Below, one piece after another: positions 9,561 through 18,970 of a stretch of 64,000 nt of DNA. How positions within the stretch are numbered: the stretch's first letter is position 1; the number at the start of each line of letters is the position of its first letter. The stretch lies in NCBI RefSeq assembly GCF_000012305.1, contig NC_007204.1, positions 1,612,001 to 1,676,000 of the forward strand, in the 5' to 3' direction. This DNA is from Psychrobacter arcticus 273-4 (lineage in GTDB: Bacteria > Pseudomonadota > Gammaproteobacteria > Pseudomonadales > Moraxellaceae). Position numbers and translations under genes: made by a program. The notes beneath the pieces are model-generated. The model was not told the origin of the DNA. It worked only from the letters and a program-made list of their open reading frames with translations, and did no database searches.

Positions 9561-9985
9561 CCGAGAGCATCCCGAATTCTGTGTAACTGCCATTTATAGT
9601 CGGTGAAAAGTAATATCGATACAACACGTACTACTGGTGCAAATTTTTCTTGCTTGCTGTGCCTACGCAGACAGAGGCTGCAAAAAATTTACACCAGCAA
9701 TACGGTAGCGACTTTAAAGTATTTCAACTATAGATTAAATGCTTACTGATACGGTCATCAAACATAATCATAAAACGATTAAGTGCAGCAGTCCAGTTAC
9801 GGATGGGCATCGACCATTTTTTAGACGCCTGCTGGGTTGCCAGATAAATCACCTTATTGATGATTTGTTTGTCTTGACGTACTTTAACGACGATGCAGTC
9901 CAAATAGACGATAGGATAGACGCTGCTTAAGCTTAAGGGCCTGTTCTGCCAAGCGCTGATATCCTCTAAGAGGTTGTCAGCTTAC
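9561..9985 (-). pseudogene. IS256-family element remnant, interrupted by a 138-bp element
   Basis: At 9561-9590 the sequence GAGAGCATCCCGAATTCTG and the TGTAACTG after it resemble an IS256-family terminal repeat. From about 9985 down to 9736 the minus strand reads ISAWQNRPL, VYPIVYLDCIVVKVR and NKVIYLA, then jumps to SKKWSMPIRNWTAALNRF and MIMFDDRISKH. These are the middle and C-terminal parts of a Mutator/IS256 transposase joined by an internal deletion. The 138-bp element sits between the transposase end and the terminal repeat. Confidence 0.8.
9595..9732 (+). repeat. 138-bp dispersed palindromic element, copy 2
   Basis: Full-length copy, TATAGTCGG ... CAACTATA, almost identical to copy 1. 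It is nested inside the IS256-type remnant, which shows it arrived by insertion. Confidence 0.9.
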
Positions 9986-10404
9986 TCTGCTAATAATTTA
10001 GTAAGCCTCTGATTTATCTCAACTTTAAACGCTTTATTGTCAAGTTTACTAGCAGTTATTTTAGCACTCTGTAAGCTCTTAATCGCTGCCTCTGTCTGTC
10101 CAAGCTCGCTCTGTAACTCAGCCATTGAAAAGGCAATCGACGATAAATGCTCTTTTGATTGAATCGCTGACGCTTTATCCAAGGCTTTCTGGTAGATAAC
10201 TAACGCCTCATCCAAATCTTCCGTAAAATCTGCCAATGTCTCCCACTGCTCTGGATGATCCTTATTAGCTTTCTCATTTTCAATGCACAAGTCTGTTAGC
10301 TGAACATACAGCATATCAAATGTCTTTTTATCATCAGCACTATCAGCATCTAATAGCTTTTCTGCCAATACATAAGTTGAGTGATATATTTTAGTATTAA
10401 TCAT
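9982..10404 (-). CDS. Hypothetical protein with TPR-like helices
   Basis: A 140-residue, all-helical, acidic protein without signal peptide. Residues 60-135 contain two helix-pair repeats (DEALVIYQKALDKASAI and AAIKSLQSAKITASKL) with TPR spacing, suggesting a scaffold for protein contacts. AAAGGG precedes the start. The stop codon abuts the IS256-type remnant in the same frame, so the native C-terminus may have been trimmed by that insertion. Function unknown. Confidence 0.6.
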   Translation of the reverse strand: MINTKIYHSTYVLAEKLLDADSADDKKTFDMLYVQLTDLCIENEKANKDHPEQWETLADFTEDLDEALVIYQKALDKASAIQSKEHLSSIAFSMAELQSELGQTEAAIKSLQSAKITASKLDNKAFKVEINQRLTKLLAE

Positions 10405-10483
10405 TCTTTATAACCCTTTTGCTGCTTACCAGATAACTGTCAATGAGGTTGATTATAGACTATTTGCATGAGTTGCTCATCAA

Positions 10484-10513
10484 AAAGGGCATGATAGTCA
10501 TATCACGCCCTTT
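10484..10513 (-). terminator. Terminator of the ridA-like gene
   Basis: AAAGGGC-ATGATA / TATCAC-GCCCTTT hairpin with a GTCA loop. Read on the minus strand it follows the RidA-type gene and ends in a short U run. Confidence 0.65.
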
Positions 10514-10550
10514 AAATATTACTTAGTTTTTTAATCTTAAACGCCGGTAT

Positions 10551-10889
10551 TTATTCAGCCGCGATAGCCGTAATCTCAACCAACAGCTCAGGACGTGCCA
10601 AGGCAGATTCACCGCAAGCACGGGCTGGTGGCTGTACACCCTCAAACCACTTATCCCATACTTCATTCATCGCAGCAAAATCCGACATACTCTTCACCCA
10701 GACGGTCGCCATTAGCAGCTTTGATTTGTCGCTACCGACTTCTTGCAGCAAGCTTTCGATCTTCTCTAGGCAAGTTAAGGTTTGGGCTTTGATGTCATCT
10801 TCAGCGTTACCCACTTGACCACATAGATAAACGGTGTTGTTGTGTACCACAATCTTACTCATGCGCTCACTACTATGAAGCTTTTTCAT
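10551..10889 (-). CDS. RidA/YjgF/YER057c family enamine deaminase
   Basis: RidA proteins hydrolyse reactive 2-aminoacrylate and related imines. The 112-residue length and the motifs LCGQVG, TLTCLEKIESLLQEVGSDKSKL and PPARACGESALARPELLVEI fit the family, including the Arg in PPARA that contacts the carboxylate. The gene lies 42 bases after the DadA-type oxidase gene on the same strand. RidA would clear the imino acids released by that enzyme, so the two are probably co-transcribed. Confidence 0.88.
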   Translation of the reverse strand: MKKLHSSERMSKIVVHNNTVYLCGQVGNAEDDIKAQTLTCLEKIESLLQEVGSDKSKLLMATVWVKSMSDFAAMNEVWDKWFEGVQPPARACGESALARPELLVEITAIAAE

Positions 10890-10931
10890 TACTCTTTATC
10901 CTTAGATGTGTGTATTTACAGGCTACGTGCG

Positions 10932-12179
10932 TTATTTAGAAAAGCGATCGGCGCTAAATGGCTCAATGTTGACCAGTAGCGGCTTTTCATGAATCATCTC
11001 TTCAACTAGACGACCGGTCATCGGTCCTAAAGTGAAGCCTTGATGGCTATGACCAAAGGCAAACCACAATTTTTCATGTTTATTTGCAGAACCAATAACT
11101 GGCTTCATATCCGGCATACAAGGACGTGAGCCTGCCCATGCTTCGCTCTCAACTGCATCTTCTAATGGCAATATTTTTCGCGCCAATTTGAGCACGGTCT
11201 TTAATTGTCCAAAATTCTTTGGCGCATTCATGGTAGTCATCTCAGCACCGGTGGTAATACGGATACCTTGCTGCATCGGTCCCATGACAAAGCCTTTGTC
11301 CATATCAAACATACTATGATGAATGGTGTTTTTTTCATTGACTTTAAAATGCTGATGATAGCCACGCATCGGGAATAATGGTAAATCATAACCAAGCGGC
11401 TTGATGAGATCATTAGACCAAGGTCCTGCTGCGATGACTAACTTATCACTATAGAAGGTATCAGTATCGGTGATGACTTTCCAGCCGCCATCTTCTTGTA
11501 CGATTTCTTGAACGCCAGTCTCTTTAATTATGCCACCCATTTCTTGGAAGTTTTTTGCATAGGCTTTAACCAACAAGCTTGGGTTTGAGACCTGCCAAGA
11601 ATTCAACCAATGAATCGCACCGACAAACTCATCAAAATTGGCACTCGGCTCCATTACTTTTAATTCGGCTACCGTCAATACATTGTGCTCAACACCCTGA
11701 TTACGCGCATCGATAGCGAGCGCAACGGCTTCTTTAAAGGTGTCTTCAGAGCGATGTAGTTGCAACCAGCCATCGCGCGTAATCAGCTCATCCGCGCCAG
11801 AGGCGCTAATCATGGTTTGATGTTCGCTTGTGCAATGCTCAATCAGCGTTTGCCACTCGCCTTCAATTTTTTTGACTGAAGCAGGTGTAGAGTATTTCCA
11901 ATATTGTAGCAGCGCTTGATGATAACGAAGAATCGCTGGTATACGATAGCGAATATCAGTACCTTGGTTCGGCAATACACGTATCATCTCAGTCAGCTGG
12001 CGCGGAAACGGATGCGTATGAATCGCCTCGCGCTGAATCAAGCCAGCATTGCCGTATGAAGTCTCTGAGCCCGGTAGCTTTTTGTCTATAAGCAAAACTT
12101 CAGCATTGTTTTTTTGTAGATGCCAAGCAACCGATGTGCCAACCATACCTGCACCGATAACGATAACTTCATGACGCAT
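10932..12179 (-). CDS. D-amino acid dehydrogenase-type FAD oxidoreductase (DadA-like)
   Basis: FAD-dependent deamination of a D-amino acid (or imino acid) in the DAO superfamily. The 415-residue protein opens HEVIVIGAGMVGTSVAWHLQ (Rossmann FAD site) and ends with GHSHQGFTLGPMTGRLVEEM, the usual C-terminal FAD contact. I chose ATG at 12179, preceded by AAAGGATATG, rather than an upstream start that would add 26 residues before the FAD motif. Downstream is a RidA-family gene. Substrate cannot be fixed; proline or hydroxyproline oxidase relatives are possible. Confidence 0.83.
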   Translation of the reverse strand: MRHEVIVIGAGMVGTSVAWHLQKNNAEVLLIDKKLPGSETSYGNAGLIQREAIHTHPFPRQLTEMIRVLPNQGTDIRYRIPAILRYHQALLQYWKYSTPASVKKIEGEWQTLIEHCTSEHQTMISASGADELITRDGWLQLHRSEDTFKEAVALAIDARNQGVEHNVLTVAELKVMEPSANFDEFVGAIHWLNSWQVSNPSLLVKAYAKNFQEMGGIIKETGVQEIVQEDGGWKVITDTDTFYSDKLVIAAGPWSNDLIKPLGYDLPLFPMRGYHQHFKVNEKNTIHHSMFDMDKGFVMGPMQQGIRITTGAEMTTMNAPKNFGQLKTVLKLARKILPLEDAVESEAWAGSRPCMPDMKPVIGSANKHEKLWFAFGHSHQGFTLGPMTGRLVEEMIHEKPLLVNIEPFSADRFSK

Positions 12180-12417
12180 AACATATCCTTTTTTATGGCT
12201 TTGATACAGAGTGTCGAATAGATGAATATAACGGACAAGGTAGTCATAGTAACGCATTGAAAGATTTTTTAAACCCTTATCTAATAAATATTTCTCCTAT
12301 TCCATACTTTTTGTTATGCGATTTTACCTAAGGTATTTTTGATAGGAATAATGACAAGCTACTATAAAACAAAAGTCATTTTTTAAGCTATTTTGCCAAA
12401 TTTTATAGTATTTTTTA

Positions 12418-12938
12418 TCACCACCAAACCGGATCATCACTCTCTTCTAAGGGCTCTTTGCCCGTTACCACTGTTATCTTATCGGCAGCTTACGCTCTTC
12501 CAAATCCTCATCTAACCTTTGGGTAAAAGAGGGTATGCTTGCCAGCAATTTTTTAGCACGACTCTTGATTTCATTGGCGGCTTTACGAGTAAAGGTTAAT
12601 AATAAAATCTCTTTTGGCGACACGCCATTTTCTATCAAATAGCTGGTTCTATAGGTCAAAGTTTTGGTTTTACCAGAACCCGCGCCGGCAATCACCAATA
12701 CCTTGCCCTCAATAGTCGTGGCGGCCAATAACTGATTGGCATTAATAAGCTCGCTGGCATAATCTACTTGCAACCCTAAATGACTGGCAAGCCGCTTCTC
12801 TAACACCTCAATATCTGCATCCAATAAATTGGCTTCGAGCTTTTTGATCGCCTGTTCAAGCCGAGTAAGCTTTGGTTTCATCTCAATGAAATTTTGCGGA
12901 TAATTATAATGGTGTGTAGCAAAAATGGTCGTAGTCAT
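12418..12938 (-). pseudogene. UvrD/Rep-type helicase remnant
   Basis: The minus strand keeps the N-terminus of a superfamily 1 helicase: NANQLLAATTIEGKVLV, Walker A AGAGSGKTKTLTYR and motif Ia LTFTRKAANEIKSRA, then stops after about 154 codons. Shifting frame near the stop gives DKITVVTGKEPLEES and DDPVWW followed by a stop at 12418-12420, plausibly the original C-terminus. Motifs II to VI are absent, so a large internal deletion has removed the helicase core. Not functional as a helicase. Confidence 0.72.
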
Positions 12939-13132
12939 TATAGGATATTACCTTTGATATGGTTTGGCGCGCCATTCATTATAAAGTAAGATAATAATCT
13001 TTAGAGGCTGTCTTAGATAAGTAAAACAATCTTGGGTAGCTTAATGAGAAAGAGCAGGTTAAATAGGTACAAAATAAAAAGATGGCATGTCTTACGCAAT
13101 GACCAACGGAAAAGGTTTAAAATCTCTACATT

Positions 13133-14386
13133 TTAACCAAATAAACCATCTGGACGCGGGTTTGTTAGAATACGCAGATAGCTGCTGCAAAATAATACAA
13201 AGCAGGAAATCCAAGCTCCTTGCGCGACCATTATCCACCATAAATAATGGCTGTTATCTACTAATGGCAACAGTACACGGCTGATAAATACCAATACCAT
13301 CAATGCAAACATGACAGTGACCGTTTTGGGTGGCTCATGAATGCTACGTCCTGTATGCCCAAGCGACACACGTGCCATCATTGCCACCGTCGTCATACCA
13401 ACACCGGCAATTGCCAATCCATGTACGCCAATACTATGATTGTAACCGAACCACGGCTGTAGCGCGTACAATATAAAGCTCACACACATCCCGAAAAACG
13501 CAACAAACAGCGACCATAATAAAGGCTTGTGCCAAATACCGTGATGGTACCAACCCATTAAGCGTACGATATTGACGACTGCCACGCCAAGGGCGCTGAT
13601 GGTCAGCAAATATTTATTGGGATAAAATAAATCAGTGATAAAAAAGGTGAAGAAAAATAGCAAACTTGCGATATCTTGCGCCTTACTATTTCGTACCGTC
13701 ACCGTTTCTGCCACGCCCGCTGCATTCGGAATACTCAAACCGCGCTCAATAAAGAACGGCACGACGCGGCGACCCATAGTCAATACCAAGCCAATGATAA
13801 GATAAAAACCCAAATAAACACCAATTTTTGTCATCGTCGTATTGGCGCTAATAATGCCCCAATAGCATAATCCATTGCCGAGCGTCAGTAGCGTAAGCTT
13901 TGCTAAAATACCCATCTGCTTATACTGTTTAACTTGCCACACTGCCCTAAAAATCACAAAAGCCATTGAGCCAAAAAACAACAAATCAAACACCGCAGCG
14001 ATATATAACCAAGCACTTTGTTCAAGACCAATATCAATCCCTAAACCAAACGCTATCCAGCCCAAACGCGCCAGCAACCAGCACATAAAAATGCCTAACA
14101 GTTTATAGCCGTATGGCATCATGACGCCGGTCCACGTCTTTACCGCTGTTAGCAAAAACCCTGCAACGATGGCTAACGCATAGCCATAAATCATCTCATG
14201 ACCGTGCCAATATAGTGGATTCAACGTTTGCGCATCGATAGCCGTATGTCCGGTAAAGACACATGCCCATAACGTCATCGTTATTATGGCAAACAATGCC
14301 CCAGCACTAAAAAATATCCGAAAACTTAAATTAAGGATAGGATGTGGAGAGTTTGGTGGTTTACTGGGTAAATTGATAGCTTGCAT
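13133..14386 (-). CDS. nnrS: NnrS family multi-pass membrane protein
   Basis: NnrS is a haem- and copper-containing inner-membrane protein associated with nitric oxide tolerance and denitrification. The 417-residue protein has about 12 hydrophobic segments and the family sequence NPLYWHGHEMIYGYALAIVAG near residue 57, with conserved His that may bind metal. GRRVVPFFIERGL and GVHGLAIAGVGMTTVAMMARVSLGHTGR are also typical. No denitrification genes lie nearby, so NO stress defence is more likely than respiration. Weak ribosome binding site (AGCAGG). Confidence 0.9.
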   Translation of the reverse strand: MQAINLPSKPPNSPHPILNLSFRIFFSAGALFAIITMTLWACVFTGHTAIDAQTLNPLYWHGHEMIYGYALAIVAGFLLTAVKTWTGVMMPYGYKLLGIFMCWLLARLGWIAFGLGIDIGLEQSAWLYIAAVFDLLFFGSMAFVIFRAVWQVKQYKQMGILAKLTLLTLGNGLCYWGIISANTTMTKIGVYLGFYLIIGLVLTMGRRVVPFFIERGLSIPNAAGVAETVTVRNSKAQDIASLLFFFTFFITDLFYPNKYLLTISALGVAVVNIVRLMGWYHHGIWHKPLLWSLFVAFFGMCVSFILYALQPWFGYNHSIGVHGLAIAGVGMTTVAMMARVSLGHTGRSIHEPPKTVTVMFALMVLVFISRVLLPLVDNSHYLWWIMVAQGAWISCFVLFCSSYLRILTNPRPDGLFG

Positions 14387-14570
14387 CGTTGCCTGCTTAT
14401 AATAAAGATAGGAAATCTTACCTTAAAGATTCATATTAAGTGAATTTTATAAGCTATTCAACGATAACTTGTGGATAGGTTCAACCCTACTTCATGCTTC
14501 ACCACTTTCAATACACTCATTGACTATAGTCAAGCCGACTGCTTAAATGATTTATCCCTAGGAGAATATC

Positions 14571-14810
14571 ATGACTGAAAAAACCGAAGAAAACGCTGCT
14601 ACTCACAAACGTAAATTGATTGATAAATTTTTGATAAAACTGACCAAAGAAGAACCGCAGATGTATTACGCTACGACATCTGAGATAGCCCGTAGTCTCT
14701 ATAGCATGTTAAAAGAACATACCAACCGCTTGACGATTGAGGAGCAAGCACTTATCAGACATATGACCATTGAAGAAATACAAGGGCTATTAGGTTTTCA
14801 TGTTAAATGA
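14571..14810 (+). CDS. Small hypothetical protein, 79 residues
   Basis: Not recognised. ATG is preceded by a good AGGAG, and a hairpin with U tail follows (14835-14869), so it is a credible monocistronic gene. The protein is helical and charged, without signal or membrane segment. KLIDKFLIKL and TIEEIQGLLGFH could form amphipathic helices. Confidence 0.6.
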   Translation: MTEKTEENAATHKRKLIDKFLIKLTKEEPQMYYATTSEIARSLYSMLKEHTNRLTIEEQALIRHMTIEEIQGLLGFHVK

Positions 14811-14834
14811 TAAAATAAATCCACTCTGATTTCA

Positions 14835-14869
14835 TAAAAAAAAGACCGTCTAAAGGCAGTCTTTTTTTA
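14835..14869. terminator. Bidirectional hairpin between the 79-residue gene and the ALDH gene
   Basis: AAAAAAAGAC / GTCTTTTTTT flanking a short imperfect stem. A and T runs on both sides suit both the upstream plus-strand gene and the convergent ALDH gene. Confidence 0.6.
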
Positions 14870-14893
14870 TAGTAAAAATTTAATCTAAATTAT

Positions 14894-16384
14894 TTAGAAA
14901 GGATAATCACGCGGTGTATGCTGCATCGAAATCCAATGTAACGTGGTAAATTCTTCTAGTATCCATTCACCGTTAAAGCGTCCGATACCCGAGTTCTTCT
15001 CTCCGCCAAAGGGCGCATTGCTTTCGTCATTCACCGAAATATCATTAATATGAGTCATGCCTGCTTTGATACCGCGAGCAAAGCGCAAGCCTTTTGCCAT
15101 ATCTTGAGTAAATACTGCACTCGATAAGCCATACATAGAGTCATTGGCAATCGACAGCGCATCGTCTTCATCTTTGGCGCGAATAATACCAACCAAAGGA
15201 CCAAATACTTCGTTGCAAGACAAATCCATCTCACGAGTGACGTCACTAAAGACATGTGGTGGCACGACTTGACCTTTTATCTCACCACTTAATAGCATTT
15301 TTGCGCCTTCATCTTTCGCTTTGACAATTTTTTCTTTTAGCGATGCAACTTGTTTTTTATTGATAATAGGACCGACTGCGGTATCTGCTTTGTTAGGATC
15401 GCCAACATTTAAGGTCTTAACGTGCGCCACAAAACGCGTAACGAAATCGTCATAAATCTCATCTTCGACAATGATACGGTTAATCGCAATACATATCTGA
15501 CCTTGATGTAAGAACTTACCAAAAGCTGCAGCCTTCACAGCTTGCTCAATATCAGCATCTTTTAGCACCACAAATGGACTGTTGCCGCCCAGCTCTAGCG
15601 CCACTTGTTTGATATATTCACCGCCATTTGCCAACTCACCGATATGCTTACCCACAGAGGTTGATCCAGTAAAGGAAACCAAACTCGGGACATGATGGGT
15701 AACCATTGCATCGCCTATCTCGCTGCCGCTACCAACAACGACATTGAGCAAACCTTTAGGCAAACCAGCTTCTTCAAATATTTTTGCAAGCAGCAACCCA
15801 CCGGTAATCGGTGTATCACTAGCAGGCTTTAACACTACTGCATTCCCCAATGCTAATGCTGGCGCAATCGAGCGCTGGGTTAGATGTAGCGGGAAGTTCC
15901 ATGGGCTAATCACCGCAATCACGCCCATCGGCTCACGATAAATAAAGTTCTCTTTACCCGGCGTATTCGACGGGCGAATCTCGCCATGTACACGATTAGG
16001 AAAGCTTGCAGCTTCAAGGGTAATCGCCCGCGCACTGCTAAACTCGACCATCGCTTTAATACGGGTACTACCCGACTCTTTGATTAGCCAATCAACAATC
16101 TCATCTTGACGCTGATCAAAGATGCTGACTACTTTATAAAGGATAGCGGCACGTTCGTTCGGGGTTTGCTTCGCCCACTGTTTTTGAGCGTCACTTGCAG
16201 CTTGATAAGCCTCATCAAGTTGTTTATCCGTTGCTTGTTGAATCTCAACCAAAGTTTCACCATTAAACGGGTTGGTGTTGGTATTGATACTATCGTCATC
16301 GCCCTTTTTCCATTCACCTGCGATATATTGCAAATGAAAATCTGTATAAGTATTTGCCTGCGTATTTTTGGCTGCTGTTGACAT
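14894..16384 (-). CDS. NAD(P)-dependent aldehyde dehydrogenase
   Basis: Oxidises an aldehyde to its acid. At 496 residues it is a standard ALDH-superfamily enzyme: [26 protein letters not shown], catalytic Glu in ALELGGNSP, catalytic Cys in [12 protein letters not shown], and [26 protein letters not shown] matches the benzaldehyde/vanillin-type subgroup, but substrate is open. It is divergent from a TetR regulator with a palindromic operator in the intergenic region. The YqhD-type dehydrogenase downstream of that regulator has the same operator, so this is probably one aldehyde-stress regulon. Confidence 0.9.
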   Translation of the reverse strand: MSTAAKNTQANTYTDFHLQYIAGEWKKGDDDSINTNTNPFNGETLVEIQQATDKQLDEAYQAASDAQKQWAKQTPNERAAILYKVVSIFDQRQDEIVDWLIKESGSTRIKAMVEFSSARAITLEAASFPNRVHGEIRPSNTPGKENFIYREPMGVIAVISPWNFPLHLTQRSIAPALALGNAVVLKPASDTPITGGLLLAKIFEEAGLPKGLLNVVVGSGSEIGDAMVTHHVPSLVSFTGSTSVGKHIGELANGGEYIKQVALELGGNSPFVVLKDADIEQAVKAAAFGKFLHQGQICIAINRIIVEDEIYDDFVTRFVAHVKTLNVGDPNKADTAVGPIINKKQVASLKEKIVKAKDEGAKMLLSGEIKGQVVPPHVFSDVTREMDLSCNEVFGPLVGIIRAKDEDDALSIANDSMYGLSSAVFTQDMAKGLRFARGIKAGMTHINDISVNDESNAPFGGEKNSGIGRFNGEWILEEFTTLHWISMQHTPRDYPF

Positions 16385-16508
16385 AATTATTCCTATTTTT
16401 TATTTAAAAATATTATTAGAGTGTGGTTAGACCATATCATTACCGTCTATCAAGTTCCGTAACACGTTTAATAAGTATTTACAGCATACGATAACAAACG
16501 TAACTTGC

Positions 16509-16523
16509 TAGACGACTGGTCTA
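16509..16523. promoter_or_regulatory. Putative TetR operator, ALDH/tetR intergenic region
   Basis: TAGACGACTGGTCTA, a 15-base near-palindrome, lies between the divergent ALDH and TetR genes. The copy at 17530 differs at one position. A second half-site (TTAGACC) lies nearby at about 16427. Probable binding site of the TetR protein encoded at 16662. Confidence 0.72.
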
Positions 16524-16661
16524 ATGCTAACATAGACGGTATAAAAATAAGAATCTTTTACCCCCTATTCTTTGTTGAACAAACGTAACTTACCAATCAA
16601 TATTTATAAATTTACTAAACCATATTAAATAATTATTCTCTCTAAGGAGAACATAAGTAAC

Positions 16662-17300
16662 ATGTCTATACCCAATGCTATAAAACATACCCAAACCGAT
16701 AGTGCGCTATCTAATATTGCGTTATCAAACACCAGAGACCATCTGTTAACGACTGGCTATAAGCTCATCGCACAAAAAGGTTTTACTGCGGTAGGTATTA
16801 AGCAAATATTAGATACCGCGGGTGTACCGAAAGGTTCTTTTTATCATTATTTTGCGTCAAAAGAAGCCTTTGGTGAGGCGATTATTAGTCACTACTTTAC
16901 CCAGTATAAGCAGCGCTTGAATATTATTGGGTCACAAGATGTTAGCGCTCAGCAAAAATTATATGACTATTTTCAAAACTGGTATGACACGCAGCAGAGT
17001 GGCTGCGATCATGAGAAATGCTTGGTCGTAAAGCTTAGCGCTGAAGTTTCGGATATGTCGGAGCCGATGCGTAAAGTATTACATACTGGCTACCAACAAA
17101 CGATTACTTGGCTTGCGACCCAAATCAAAGCAGGCTGGGTGGACGGTTCTGTACCTCATCCCGCTAACGTGGCTGCTGAGAGTATGGCAAAGCGTTGGTA
17201 TTTTGCATGGCTTGGTGCCAGTTTAGTTACCAAGATTAGTCAAACGGATACGCCATTAGCAGAAGCATGGCTGATGACTACTACCGCCATGGGGCGCTAG
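16662..17300 (+). CDS. TetR/AcrR family repressor
   Basis: Transcriptional repressor that should respond to an electrophile or aldehyde. The 212-residue protein has an N-terminal HTH (GFTAVGIKQILDTAGVPKGSFYHYFASKEAF, residues ~40-70) and an all-helical ligand domain containing Cys in HEKCLVVKLSAEVSD, resembling NemR/AcuR-type regulators. AAGGAG precedes the ATG. Operator-like palindromes sit on both sides of the gene, consistent with control of the divergent ALDH gene, itself, and the downstream ADH gene. Confidence 0.88.
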   Translation: MSIPNAIKHTQTDSALSNIALSNTRDHLLTTGYKLIAQKGFTAVGIKQILDTAGVPKGSFYHYFASKEAFGEAIISHYFTQYKQRLNIIGSQDVSAQQKLYDYFQNWYDTQQSGCDHEKCLVVKLSAEVSDMSEPMRKVLHTGYQQTITWLATQIKAGWVDGSVPHPANVAAESMAKRWYFAWLGASLVTKISQTDTPLAEAWLMTTTAMGR

Positions 17301-17529
17301 TTTTTTCATTTTATAATTGCTCTTCTCACAGTTTTTATATGTCACCTTATCTATCTTTCTGCCTTACTCATTCTTGTTTAACTTATCGTAAGCTATTGTT
17401 AAACAAGAATATCTTAATATTAAGAAAAATATTAAGCACTACTATCAAAAATCCAATCGAATAATACGATTAAATTAATATCGGCTGACATGCTTATGCG
17501 ATAGTTTTGTAACCATCGAGCATAACCAC

Positions 17530-17557
17530 TAGACGACCGGTCTAATTAGTATATAAT
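17530..17557 (+). promoter_or_regulatory. yqhD promoter with overlapping TetR operator
   Basis: Operator TAGACGACCGGTCTA (17530-17544, containing the perfect palindrome GACCGGTC) lies immediately upstream of a TATAAT -10 hexamer at 17552-17557. It covers the place of the -35 box, as expected for steric repression. The rest of the 17301-17639 gap holds no gene. Confidence 0.72.
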
Positions 17558-17639
17558 GCGGACAGATGCAAATAAGTTACAGACTTTATTTTCAATATTA
17601 AATACTCTTTTCATACTCAGAAAATATATTAGGAATCTT

Positions 17640-18872
17640 ATGAATAACTTTCAATATTACAATCCCGTCCGTATCATCTTTGGTGAAGGTCAAATCGAAA
17701 AGTTAGCGAATCTTGTACCGACAGATGCCCGTGTACTGATTACCTATGGTGGCGGTTCAGCGCAGCGTACTGGTACGTTAGATGAAGTCAAAACGGCATT
17801 GGCCGCCAGTGGCAGTCGTGAAGTATTTGAGTTTGGTGGTATTGAAGCCAATCCAGAATTTACCACTTTGCTAAAAGCTGCGGATATGGTCAATGAGCAC
17901 AATATTGACTTTTTACTAGCCGTTGGCGGTGGCTCTGTGATTGACGGCAGTAAGTTTGTCGCGCTCGTATCGTCATTGACCGAACAAGACGGTACGGTAT
18001 CACGCGATAAGGCATGGGATGCGCTAACCAGTTATTGCAGAGATATCGATTCAGCAGTTGATTTGGGCGCAGTATTGACCATTCCAGCCACTGGCTCTGA
18101 GATGAATTCAGGCGGCGTGATTAACTTTAGTGAACGTCAAGCAAAACTGCCGTTTGGTAACCCACTTGCCTTCCCTAAATTTTCAATTTTAGATCCAACC
18201 AAAACCATGACCTTACCTGAACGCCAAGTAATGAATGGTGTGGCTGACGCCTTTGTTCATGTAATGGAACAGTATCTGACCTATCCGGTCAATGCAAAAG
18301 TTCAAGATGCCTTTGCTGAGAGCCTGTTAAAAATTCTGATTGAAGAAGGCGCAGCGGTTAAAGCCGATCCAGAGAATTTAGAGACGCGTAAAAACATCAT
18401 GTGGACGGCGACCATGGCGCTAAATGGTTTGATTGGTACTGGTGTACCGCAAGATTGGACGACGCATATGATCGGTCATGAATTGACTTCATTGCACGCG
18501 ATTGACCATGCGCGTACGCTGACCATCGTATTGCCATCAGTGATGCGTGAGCTTAAAGACAGCAAAAAAGACAAGTTGCTTCAATATGCACGTAACGTAT
18601 GGCACATTAAAGCCGATGATAATGGTACTGAGCTAAATGATGATGCGATCATTGAAGCGGCTATCAAACAGACTGAAAACTTCTTCCGTGAGCTTGGACT
18701 GCCGGTCAGTTTAGAAGATGCAGAGTTAGATGCAACCGCTATTGATCCTATCATTAAGCAGTTAGAAGTACATGGTATGGTGAAATTGGGCGAGCATGGC
18801 AAAAACGACTTAGCGGTATCACGTCGTATCCTAGAGCGTGCCATTACTAGCAAAACAATCAAAAATAAATAA
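17640..18872 (+). CDS. yqhD: YqhD-type iron/zinc alcohol dehydrogenase
   Basis: NADPH-dependent reduction of short-chain and lipid-derived aldehydes to alcohols. The 410-residue protein opens MNNFQYYNPVRIIFGEGQIE and contains LITYGGGSAQRTG, GGGSVIDGSKF, PATGSEMNSGGVI and metal-binding His in DAFVHVMEQY and HELTSLHAIDHARTL. I chose ATG at 17640 (AGGAATCTT upstream) over an upstream start that would add 28 residues and overlap the -10 box. It lies next to a DJ-1/PfpI-family gene in an aldehyde-detoxification cluster. Confidence 0.92.
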   Translation: MNNFQYYNPVRIIFGEGQIEKLANLVPTDARVLITYGGGSAQRTGTLDEVKTALAASGSREVFEFGGIEANPEFTTLLKAADMVNEHNIDFLLAVGGGSVIDGSKFVALVSSLTEQDGTVSRDKAWDALTSYCRDIDSAVDLGAVLTIPATGSEMNSGGVINFSERQAKLPFGNPLAFPKFSILDPTKTMTLPERQVMNGVADAFVHVMEQYLTYPVNAKVQDAFAESLLKILIEEGAAVKADPENLETRKNIMWTATMALNGLIGTGVPQDWTTHMIGHELTSLHAIDHARTLTIVLPSVMRELKDSKKDKLLQYARNVWHIKADDNGTELNDDAIIEAAIKQTENFFRELGLPVSLEDAELDATAIDPIIKQLEVHGMVKLGEHGKNDLAVSRRILERAITSKTIKNK

Positions 18873-18970
18873 AATGCGGCATATCACTAATAGGTTTCAA
18901 TAACAAACAGCAAGTATAAGCGTCAATAATAAACTTCAATAATAACTTTCAACAATAAACAGGGACAATT

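Noticed and set aside
10932-12257. Longer start for the DadA-like gene
   Set aside because: The 26 extra residues precede the FAD motif, and the ATG at 12179 has a good ribosome binding site.
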